NCBI GenBank assembly: GCA_964419255.1
Contig: CAYQOU010000098.1
Coordinates: 1-10,334 of the forward strand
DNA from: CAZPHU01 sp964419255
GTDB lineage: Bacteria; Fibrobacterota; Chitinivibrionia; Chitinivibrionales; CAYFVL01
Length of the DNA: 10,334 nt
Reading direction: 5' to 3'
The notes under the pieces were generated by a model. That model did no database searches, was not told the DNA's origin, and was given only the letters and a program-made list of their open reading frames with translations. Positions 1-7,007 of this stretch are shown in pieces (the first letter of the stretch is position 1; every line of letters starts with the position of its first letter). Made by a program: the position numbers and the translations under genes.

Positions 1-102
1 GTGGCTTCCAAGCAGGTGGCTTCCAAGCAGGTGGCTTCCAAGCAGGTGGCTTCCAAGCAGGTGGCTTCCAGGCAGGTGGCTTCCAAGCCAGTGGCTCCAC
101 AG
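1..102 (+). repeat. 15-bp in-frame tandem repeat (VASKQ minisatellite)
   Basis: The unit GTGGCTTCCAAGCAG is repeated head to tail. Copies at 1-15, 16-30, 31-45 and 46-60 are identical. Copy 61-75 has one A-to-G change (K to R), copy 76-90 ends in CCA in place of CAG (Q to P), and 91-102 is a degenerate remnant. Because the unit is 15 bp, gain or loss of copies changes protein length by five residues without shifting frame. The array touches the window edge, so its total copy number is unknown. Identical copies on the 5' side and diverged copies on the 3' side suggest recent expansion from one end. Confidence 0.95.
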
Positions 103-591
103 AAAGCGCTTCAGGATGCCCAGCAGGCACTTACAGACGGCAATTATAAAGATGCCATCAAGCTGTTGAAAAGTATTCCTTCCGATTCACCTTTCTATCA
201 AAAGGCCCAGATGCTGCTTTTTGTTTCGTATGTGAAAAGTAACAGTGTATCAGATGCGCAAGCAATGATCGGTAAACTCTCCAGTAAAGATGCCGATATT
301 GATTTACATATCGGTATTCTTATGACCAAAACGGGAAAACCAAAAGAGGCACTGGACTATTTCCAGAATTCGCTAACCAAACCTAGTGATATTCGGAAAC
401 TTTCTGAAATAAGAAACGATGCATTATTTCAGATCGCATTGGTATGGAGCAGTTTGTATGACGATTCTCCCGGTGATGAGAACAGGGCGCATGCGGTAAA
501 CGCTTGGAAAATTGTAGGCAGGATGTATGAGGCAACCCCGCAGCATGTCCGCTATAAAAGGGCGCTTGAGGAATTGCAGACGATGAAATGA
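1..591 (+). CDS. TPR-like repeat protein, 5' end open at window edge
   Basis: The frame is open from the first base, and the GTG there is a repeat codon, so the true start probably lies upstream. Residues 1-30 are six VASKQ-type pentapeptides. From about residue 36 to the stop the protein is helical and TPR-like: one pair around 36-59 (ALQDAQQALTDGNYKDAIKL) and another around 98-125 (HIGILMTKTGKPKEALDYF), with the alternating small and large residues typical of tetratricopeptide hairpins. The tail to residue 196 is charged (HAVNAWKIVGRMYEA, RALEELQTMK). TPR proteins usually act as protein-protein scaffolds. The VASKQ segment looks like a flexible, basic, low-complexity linker that would join this C-terminal domain to an unseen N-terminal part, for example a membrane anchor, kinase or PEGA region. 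A vgrG relic follows on the same strand, but no link to type VI secretion can be shown. The coding call is solid; the function is unknown. Confidence 0.75.
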   Translation: MASKQVASKQVASKQVASKQVASRQVASKPVAPQKALQDAQQALTDGNYKDAIKLLKSIPSDSPFYQKAQMLLFVSYVKSNSVSDAQAMIGKLSSKDADIDLHIGILMTKTGKPKEALDYFQNSLTKPSDIRKLSEIRNDALFQIALVWSSLYDDSPGDENRAHAVNAWKIVGRMYEATPQHVRYKRALEELQTMK

Positions 592-713
592 GAGATGAAT
601 CGGGTTAGTTAGAGAAACAATAATTTCCATCAAAACACAAAGGTCAGGGCAAATCCCGCCAGCCCCAGTCCACCTGTCAGAAAAGAAACGATCTCGCCGG
701 CTTTGAATCGATC

Positions 714-1745
714 ATGCATTTCATGAGCATCCTTTCAGAGGCTGGTCTTGCGGACTCGTATCAGATGAAGTTGTCAAAAACATATCCACAGCACGAGTAT
801 GTTGTTCAATATCAGGAAACGGATCTGGATTTTGTTTGTCGTTTGATGGAAAAGGCCGGCATATGGTTCTTTTTTTAGGGAGTCGCCGCTGTTGCTTGAA
901 GAAATTGGTGCGGGGCGACGTCTGAAAAAATGATAATCACAGATCAGCCATCTTCCTTTGAGTATATTGCCGGTGAATCGGAAATCGTATATGAATCTGA
1001 TTCCGGCATGCATGAACAGAAGGACAAAAAGTTTCGGGAATCGATTAAAACTCCCTGTTACGAAAAACATGTGATTCCCAATGAGATCGTTATGAAAAAT
1101 TACAATTACCGCACACCCGAGATCGATCTGGTTGAAAGAAAGGGTGTCAGTGCCGGAAACAGCGGTACGGTTTACCATTATGGTGGACAAATCAAAAATG
1201 CTGATGAAGCCATACAGTCGGTGCAGGTTGAATCAAACAGGATCAGCGCAAAGCAAACTATGATATATGGAGACAGCAATTGTGGAGCCTTGAGAGCCGG
1301 ACACCAGTTTTCGCTTAGTGATCACCAACGCAGTGAACTGAATACCAACTATATTGCAACCCGGGTCACTCATCAGGGCGGTCAGGCGGAAACGCATTCA
1401 GATATCCTGACCTACAAAAAATGATTTCGAAAGCATCCCCGGCGACCGTGCAGAAATGTATGCTCCGCAGTGCAAGACACCGGTTCCTCGCATAAGCGGC
1501 GTACTGACCGCAAAAATTGAGGCTAGCGGCTCTACCTACGCTACTCTGGATGATATGGGACGATACAAGGTTAGGATGCCCTTTGACCTGTCGAATACAC
1601 CAAACTACGATGGGGCAAAATACCTTCGCCTGGCGCAGCCATACAGTGGCTCAGACTACCGCACCTAAGAGAAGCACAGGAGGTTCGTACATCATAACCG
1701 ACCGCGCTTATCATGCCAAGTCCGATTATTGGGTATGTTTTTGTC
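714..1745 (+). pseudogene. vgrG: vgrG relic, type VI secretion spike protein, multiply frameshifted
   Basis: Pieces of a VgrG/gp27-gp5-like spike protein lie in order on the plus strand. Positions 714-878 encode SILSEAGLADSYQ and QYQETDLDFVCRLMEKAGIW, ending at TAG 876-878. Positions about 880-930 in another frame read SPLLLEEIGAGRR. Positions 930-1421 encode IITDQPSSFEYIAGE, NYNYRTPEIDL and RAGHQFSL. Positions 1420-1668 read NDFESIPGDRAE, PVPRISGVLTAKIEASGS, DDMGRYKVRMPFDLS and LRLAQPYSGSDY. After that only scraps remain (REAQEV and LIM-type pieces in shifted frames, to about 1745). These are hallmark VgrG blocks from the phage-tail hub through the start of the OB/beta-helix region. Intact VgrG normally has a further 100 or more N-terminal residues and a C-terminal needle, both missing here. 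Frame changes fall at a T-run (868-876), an A-run (925-930) and an A-run (1416-1421). The lost ends argue for real decay, though single-base homopolymer errors could account for the internal breaks. No other T6SS gene is visible. Confidence 0.88.
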
Positions 1746-2095
1746 ATTTGTTTATCCCGAATGTATGAGCAAAATTCGACAAACTAGATTTGAATAATAT
1801 AAATATAATCAGCAGGTCTGTGGGGGAAGAAAAAAGATGGGGTTTGCGCAGTGTGTCTGTCTGCCGGTATTTATACTCGAAAAAGCTTGAACCCACCGGC
1901 AAGCATACGCATAACGGTGAGGTGGGTATAAAGGAGATCCAGCATTTCGCCACCTGACCGGGTGCCTGCAAAAGGGGAGCTCATCGACACGCGAGGCCAA
2001 TCTATACGTGATGCACTCTTTTTAAAGCATATCGTTCGACAAGGAGAATCCACGACGAGGTGTCTGCAAATCTTCGGCGGGAATTCATGCCGACT
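1746..2095. other. 350-bp gap without a recognisable gene
   Basis: This lies between the end of the vgrG relic and the stop codon of the convergent lamin-tail gene. The first part (1770-1810) is AT-rich and contains a plus-strand promoter-like pair, TCGACA (1776-1781) and TATAAA (1798-1803) with 16 bp between, but no convincing gene follows it. Around 1890-1930 ACCCACC and GGTGGGT can pair over a long loop. Near 2075-2092 CGGC and GCCG flank a GAATTC-containing loop, too weak to call a terminator. Short open frames on both strands here have no recognisable domain and overlap one another. It may hold decayed sequence continuing from the vgrG relic. Confidence 0.5.
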
Positions 2096-3889
2096 TTATC
2101 TTCTTAAAACAGCCACGCCTTTCCTGATTAAACCATCAGCACTCATTCTTATGATGTATACACCCGTAGCCATATCGCGGGTGTCAATATCTAATCTGTG
2201 TGCGCCGGCGGACAGGTTTTTGTGGATGCTTTTCACCCGCACTCCTCTAAGATCGGTCATGTCGATTTGCAGACTCTCTTCGGAGGGGAGATCAAAAGAC
2301 AGACGAATTTTGCTTTTCCCGTTCTGCAGAATTCGGAATCTGTTCCGGCTCTTGAATGCCTTTGGCCGTAATACAGATGTGCCGGGGCTGGCACCTAAGG
2401 CGCTCCAGTTTGCCGGATCGTTTCCATATAGACCAGTACTTTTTCTGTGAAGGGTCGATCCCACCTCGCAGTCAGGCCAGGGAGACGTGTTGGAAAATGA
2501 GACTTTATCTATATCCATGTACGGAACAATCAGATCGACACCTGCATCGTCAAGGTACGGTTCACACGGTTTGCCGATTGTAAGTGTTTCACCATCACTT
2601 TGAAGAGTGCCGGAAAATGAATACACCTGGGTGTTTTCATCCAAACCGTTTATCGCTTTAAAGGTTTGCACATCGGTCTGATCCGCGGCAAGCACAACTG
2701 ATTCACCGGCAGATATTGATACACCGGAGGGAAAAGAAAAGCTTAAGCCGCGTACCTTCCAGGTGTTGTCGGGCCTGAGAGGATCAAACAGATCAATATC
2801 CTGTGCGGAAATGTTTTGGATCTCCACATACGGTATCGAGGTCGACGGGTTGTAATTGATTTCCGTTATAACCAGCGGGCCCATTTTGGGTTCACTGTTT
2901 GGCAGTCCCAGGGTGGGACGGGCCATGGGCACACAGTGTTCCTCGCCGGTTGATGTGAGATATCTGCCGAAAGTGATACCTGTATCGATCTCGCCGTAGT
3001 TGAAACCGTGGCCGAATCCGGTGAGCTCTCCGCCATCTGCCGAAAAGATATACGCTCCATCACCATGAGAGTTGAGTGCGAAAGGCTCCAGTGCATCAAT
3101 GGCGTTAAAATCGCTTTCATCAAAAACCAGATATCCATCCGGCTCAATTACGGTACCATCGGGAATAAGAAATTTCTTTGGTTTTTGTTTGTCATCTGTA
3201 AGATACCATCCGCTTAAATCTACGGCGATTGTCCCCGGATTGTAAATTTCAATTGCGTCCAAAATCGGTTCATCGGTGTTCGTAAGTACCTCATTGATAA
3301 ACACCTCCGGTATATCGGATGCTTCCGTGTCATCCGCTCCCGGTGAGCCGTGGATTGAATGGGATGCTCTCCAGTACTCGGGAGTTGCGGGGGAGCCGGT
3401 TCCATTGGTATCTGCCGCTACCAGTGAGAACCCTGCTCCATCAGCACTGACAGGCCAGGGGACCTTTGTATCATAGGTAAACTCCAGGATGACACGATTA
3501 CGTGATTCATCTACCAAAACAACGCGTTCTCCGCTATTGTTAAGCTTGCCGCTGTACAGGCCGAAGGGTGCAAATCCGTATCTCTCCTCGAATCTGTTCG
3601 AATCGGCGGCAAGTATGACAAATGCTCCTGGCTCGAGCTGAAAATCGGATGGGAAGCTGTATGTTATGCCATCGACAAACTGATATTGTCCCATTTCCCG
3701 GGAAGTATTTCCTGTATTTTTAAGCTCGATAAATTCATACAGGTTTTTATCAATATCTTCAGCTCCCTGCAGAGGATGATAATGGATTTCTGAAACGATT
3801 ATTTCGGATTGCAGGGCCGAAGTATATAAAAACAGTGCGATAAATATTGTTTTCAGAAGGTTTTTTTTGAAGCGAATGGAGCTCAGCAT
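2096..3889 (-). CDS. secreted lamin-tail-domain protein with C-terminal T9SS-like sorting domain
   Basis: A 597-residue secreted protein. Residues 1-28 form a signal peptide: basic RFKKNLLK, then hydrophobic TIFIALFLYTSAL. Three lamin-tail-domain (LTD) modules follow. The first is about 29-160 (IIVSEIHYHP, YEFIELKNTG). The second is about 194-330 (VFINEVLTNTDEP, DAIEIYNPGT, DLSGWYLTDD). The third is about 338-505 (LVITEINYNPS, PYVEIQNIS). All carry the I-x-E-I-x-x-N/H and E-I/L-x-N signatures of bacterial LTDs, which form small Ig-like beta folds on surface proteins. Residues about 515-597 resemble a type IX secretion type A sorting domain (LRGVRVKSIHKNLSAGAHRL, MATGVYIIRMSADG). The ATG is supported by a strong ribosome binding site. 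The gene lies 166 bp downstream of the CotH gene on the same strand and is probably co-expressed with it. It has no catalytic motif; a cell-surface or substrate-attachment role is inferred. Confidence 0.88.
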   Translation of the reverse strand: MLSSIRFKKNLLKTIFIALFLYTSALQSEIIVSEIHYHPLQGAEDIDKNLYEFIELKNTGNTSREMGQYQFVDGITYSFPSDFQLEPGAFVILAADSNRFEERYGFAPFGLYSGKLNNSGERVVLVDESRNRVILEFTYDTKVPWPVSADGAGFSLVAADTNGTGSPATPEYWRASHSIHGSPGADDTEASDIPEVFINEVLTNTDEPILDAIEIYNPGTIAVDLSGWYLTDDKQKPKKFLIPDGTVIEPDGYLVFDESDFNAIDALEPFALNSHGDGAYIFSADGGELTGFGHGFNYGEIDTGITFGRYLTSTGEEHCVPMARPTLGLPNSEPKMGPLVITEINYNPSTSIPYVEIQNISAQDIDLFDPLRPDNTWKVRGLSFSFPSGVSISAGESVVLAADQTDVQTFKAINGLDENTQVYSFSGTLQSDGETLTIGKPCEPYLDDAGVDLIVPYMDIDKVSFSNTSPWPDCEVGSTLHRKSTGLYGNDPANWSALGASPGTSVLRPKAFKSRNRFRILQNGKSKIRLSFDLPSEESLQIDMTDLRGVRVKSIHKNLSAGAHRLDIDTRDMATGVYIIRMSADGLIRKGVAVLRR

Positions 3890-3896
3890 CGCCGGG

Positions 3897-3904
3897 CCTC
3901 CTTT
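3897..3904 (-). promoter_or_regulatory. strong Shine-Dalgarno of the lamin-tail gene
   Basis: The minus strand reads AAAGGAGG, then 7 nt, then ATG at 3889. This near-perfect anti-16S match at ideal spacing fixes the start codon, and it suggests independent, efficient translation of the second gene of the pair. Confidence 0.85.
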
Positions 3905-4034
3905 CTTCTGTTTAGATTCTTTGTCTGATACCTGCCCTCCGTAAACCGCGGGGCGGGAGGAGGAAAAGACGCGTTTGTGAGCATACTGCTTCTTAATATC
4001 ATTTATTGTTTTCTAATTGCCTGATTCCTGATCC

Positions 4035-4049
4035 TCCGGCTTTGCCGGA
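4035..4049 (-). other. short GC-rich hairpin just after the CotH stop codon
   Basis: TCCGGC and GCCGGA form a perfect 6-bp stem with a 3-nt loop, 7 nt downstream of the CotH stop codon on the minus strand. No T-tract follows in that direction, so it is a poor intrinsic terminator. It could act as an mRNA 3'-end stabiliser or partial attenuator between the two genes. Confidence 0.4.
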
Positions 4050-4055
4050 CTGACC

Positions 4056-6629
4056 TTATTCAAACACGAAACGTATGTTATCCACTCTCAGATGCCCGCT
4101 GTCGGGGTCAACAAGCAGCTCTCCGACATTGTCAAATCTACCACCGGGAGAAAAGGCGATTGCACTTGCCTGCTCGAGTACCGTCTGCTTGATGTCCGGG
4201 TTGTCCGGATCACCCCAGGAGGGATAACTCATCCTGGAGATCGGCAGTATGACTGTTTTGGTCTCTGTGCCTGCCTCTATCGACCAGCCATACTCCTGCA
4301 GGGCTCCCATATCCTCATACACGTCGCTCTGGATGCTTATTCTTACATTTCGCTGAAAATCTGACCTGATCGAAAGTTGGATCTGCTTGAGATTGGAAAG
4401 ATCGGCTGATTCCGGAAACAACAATCCAAAGCCGCTCCATTCGCTCCAGCCCTCGCTGCTTCCCAAAGAAACCAACTCAAACGAGAACCGAACATCCGCC
4501 GTTCCGTAAAGCGGGTTCAGGGTGTCATGCACCAGCGATGTGGTTGAGTTTTCCGAAGAGTATGTGTGCGACCATTCGCTTATGTCAACCGGGGAGAACT
4601 CAAAATTGTTGAGCGCGTCAGTTCTGAGGTGGCTGTCATAGGGAAACGGATCCAGATACCCGGACGAATCCACTTCGGGTTTTATGTTGCGCAGATGGTC
4701 CGAGAAATCCGACTGCAGGAAAGGAAGCGACTCTTTTAAATCGTTTACCGCAGCCTGCCAGTCCTCTTCTGAAACGATCGGATCCTCTGCAATGATATCG
4801 GAAACGAGTCGAAAGTATGTATCCACCTTTTCGATGAGGCGTTGAGACTGGAATAACTTCTCAAGGAAATCCTCTCCGATATCCACAAAATCATCCCACA
4901 GGACCTCTGCCAGAAGACGGGTGAACTTGTCATAACAGGGAGGATAGATATAAGAGGTGTTGTTCCATACCGGCATCGGCTCGGGATTGGTGACAGCCTC
5001 ATTCCAGTTGGGTATTCCAGCTGATTCCATATATGGATCGGTTAGAAACAAGGTATTATCAAGATCCCAGGGAATAAGCCAGAACTGCCCGCCCACATTT
5101 TCTTCTTCATAGAAGTAGAAATTGTGGTTTCCTGCCCAGTTCCCATTCTCATCTGTATACCATCCCATTATGCCGTCCCAATTTTTTATAGCCCTGTCAA
5201 CGGCTATATATCGCAACAGATAGTTGAAATCCACAAAGGGCGAGAGGTCCTGGATAAATGTCTCGGCTGTCGAAGAGCTGATGGCCTCGCTGAAATCCAT
5301 CATGCCGGATACATCCGGGTTATCTTCAGGATTGTCGTTTGTGGCCAGAGCCCGGCGGAATTCCGTTTTCGGCCGATCGGTGGGCCAGGCCTCCTTGTAC
5401 AGATTCCCATCTCCGTACGCCGGCCAGCGTGAGTCGGTGAAGCGGCCGTCAATATCCTCCACCGCCACAAACAGACCCAGATTGGTGTTGTTTACAACTA
5501 CATTTGCGTATGAGCTTCTGGGGCTGAATATGCCCATGTCTCTATAAAGCTCGTAACTCACCATATCATGCATCTTGGTCGGATCCGCAGACATACTATG
5601 CAGATTGAGCCTTTTCATCCTATATAAGCGCTTATCCGAATCATACTTGTCGAATTTGACCTTAAAAGAAATTTTTCTGCATACTTCCTTTTCTATCAAT
5701 CTCACGTGATTAGCCGTGTCGAAGCAGTTTTGCATGGAATAATCGGATCCCTTATATCTGAGACCTACAGTGCCGATCTGTTCATCCTCAAACTGCATCT
5801 GTGCGGGAACATAGGATTCGCGATGACCGTATGTCTCCAGATATAGAGAATCTTCCGAACTGATGGTAAAGCGGTAGGTCCGCACCTTCTTCTTATCAAA
5901 CACCAGGCTTCGTTCATCGGGCTCCAGATTGATACGCATGCCGGAGGCCGAACCGGATACGCTCAGGTCGAGCGGGTAAAAATCATCATGGCGGAAAATG
6001 AGTTTACGGCCGGCTTGTTCCTCAGCCGAAGCTGAGACCTTCGGCACATCCGCAAATGATGCTATCTTTAAGGATTGTGATTCTGCTTTTCCAGAGAAAA
6101 TCACCCGTGAGGAGAACCTTGCCCCGCCTGCGCCCGTAAGCTCGAGTATATAGACTCCCCTGGCCAGGGAGGGAAATGCAACTTTTCTGGAATGCGGGAC
6201 CGGCCCCGTGTGCATGCATCTGCCGTTGAGACTGAACAATCCAACCGATACGATTTCATGCGCATCGGACAGATCCAGTATTCCATGCGCAAAATTCCAA
6301 CGTACAGTCGAATAGATTATGGAGCCGGTTTTTCTCACCACTGCCGATGACCCCGAGGATAGTGAAAAATTCCCCTGCGAATCCGTTCTCGTATAATCTT
6401 GAGAATATCCTATGGAAACCAGTACTCCCTCCACAGGATCACCACTCTGGCCATCTATGACAACACCACTGAAATCGGCGGCATACACCGAAATCACCGC
6501 AAACAGAATATAATGAAAGATGCATAATGTTCCTTTTCTAAAGACCCTTGAAGAAAAGGAGATGTGCCCTGCTAAAGTTGTTGCTTTATCTGTAAAAGAA
6601 ACACCGCAGGTATATGTCATCTTTCTCAT
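4056..6629 (-). CDS. secreted CotH kinase family protein, multidomain
   Basis: An 857-residue protein. Residues 33-51 (TLCIFHYILFAVISVYAADF) look like a signal-peptide core behind an unusually long n-region. No internal in-frame ATG sits close to it, so the ATG at 6629 is kept, with some doubt. Residues about 52-95 resemble a carboxypeptidase-regulatory-like Ig fold (FSGVVIDGQSGDPVEGVLVS, TDSQGNFSLS). Residues about 105-180 resemble a type IX sorting-type module (VGLFSLNGRCM, LARGVYILELTG). The CotH domain spans about 250-640: VGLRYKGSDYS, KRLNLHSMSADPTKM, GLFVAVEDIDGRF, DGNLYKEAW, KNWDG, NFYFYEEE and WLIPWDLDNTLF. Bacterial CotH proteins are atypical protein kinases; Bacillus CotH phosphorylates spore-coat proteins. 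The conserved acidic and KNWD/WDLD blocks are present, so activity is plausible. Residues about 690-857 form a beta-rich, carbohydrate-binding-like C-terminal domain ending LRVDNIRFVFE. The lamin-tail gene follows downstream. The substrate is unknown; the neighbouring secreted protein is a candidate by inference only. Confidence 0.88.
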   Translation of the reverse strand: MRKMTYTCGVSFTDKATTLAGHISFSSRVFRKGTLCIFHYILFAVISVYAADFSGVVIDGQSGDPVEGVLVSIGYSQDYTRTDSQGNFSLSSGSSAVVRKTGSIIYSTVRWNFAHGILDLSDAHEIVSVGLFSLNGRCMHTGPVPHSRKVAFPSLARGVYILELTGAGGARFSSRVIFSGKAESQSLKIASFADVPKVSASAEEQAGRKLIFRHDDFYPLDLSVSGSASGMRINLEPDERSLVFDKKKVRTYRFTISSEDSLYLETYGHRESYVPAQMQFEDEQIGTVGLRYKGSDYSMQNCFDTANHVRLIEKEVCRKISFKVKFDKYDSDKRLYRMKRLNLHSMSADPTKMHDMVSYELYRDMGIFSPRSSYANVVVNNTNLGLFVAVEDIDGRFTDSRWPAYGDGNLYKEAWPTDRPKTEFRRALATNDNPEDNPDVSGMMDFSEAISSSTAETFIQDLSPFVDFNYLLRYIAVDRAIKNWDGIMGWYTDENGNWAGNHNFYFYEEENVGGQFWLIPWDLDNTLFLTDPYMESAGIPNWNEAVTNPEPMPVWNNTSYIYPPCYDKFTRLLAEVLWDDFVDIGEDFLEKLFQSQRLIEKVDTYFRLVSDIIAEDPIVSEEDWQAAVNDLKESLPFLQSDFSDHLRNIKPEVDSSGYLDPFPYDSHLRTDALNNFEFSPVDISEWSHTYSSENSTTSLVHDTLNPLYGTADVRFSFELVSLGSSEGWSEWSGFGLLFPESADLSNLKQIQLSIRSDFQRNVRISIQSDVYEDMGALQEYGWSIEAGTETKTVILPISRMSYPSWGDPDNPDIKQTVLEQASAIAFSPGGRFDNVGELLVDPDSGHLRVDNIRFVFE

Positions 6630-7007
6630 AATGAAGCCGTATCTTTCGATTCATGGTATTGGTTTTATTTTCGGGGTCGGGGGCCTGTTACCAGGCTTCT
6701 GAGAGATGAAACTGAGGAGTTCTCCGCCGATGGTCGCACATACCCAGAATACATTACCCTGTAGCAGGTTTTCTGTGGCGATAAACCCCGTTATTATAAT
6801 TCTGTGCACTTTTTGGGGCAACGGGATCATTTGTGAGGCACATTTGCGGGAGGACTCTGAAAATCCGAGACGAAGGCAGGTGCTGCCATCGGTGCCTTTC
6901 TGATCCTAAATCATATCCCGGGAAGTCTGCCGGGAAAAAATACCATCTTCAAAGTCGCCATTCAACATTCTGGTTGACTGGTTCAACTCATTCAAAGGCC
7001 GCAATGG
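6630..7007. other. 378-bp intergenic region, leader of the CotH gene
   Basis: This lies between the CotH start and the stop codon of the upstream radical SAM gene, both on the minus strand. It contains a good minus-strand promoter (6793-6821), which leaves a 5' untranslated leader of about 155 nt. In the leader GCCTG (6683-6687) and CAGGC (6692-6696) form a small stem-loop. At 6917-6936 an imperfect TCCCGG/CCGGGA stem with an 8-nt loop could mark the 3' end of the radical SAM transcript, but no U-tract follows on the minus strand. I see no known riboswitch signature and no credible ORF. Confidence 0.5.
6793..6821 (-). promoter_or_regulatory. sigma70-type promoter for the CotH/lamin-tail pair
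   Basis: On the minus strand TTGCCC (6821-6816, 4 of 6 matches to TTGACA), a 17-bp spacer and a perfect TATAAT (6798-6793) are correctly spaced. Transcription would start near 6786 and run into the CotH gene at 6629. The overlapping plus-strand TATAAT (6795-6800) lacks a good -35 and is not favoured. Confidence 0.6.

Noticed and set aside
774..1190. Minus-strand ORF of 138 codons
   Set aside because: It lies antisense to clear VgrG coding blocks on the plus strand and shows no domain.
1890..1930. Additional copy of the right-hand repeat family
   Set aside because: Only the 9-mer GGCAAGCAT is shared and the flanking arms have the opposite base composition, so this is probably coincidence.
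6917..6936. Intrinsic terminator of the radical SAM gene
   Set aside because: The TCCCGG/CCGGGA stem has an 8-nt loop and no T-tract on the minus strand; the A-run is on the wrong side for minus-strand termination.
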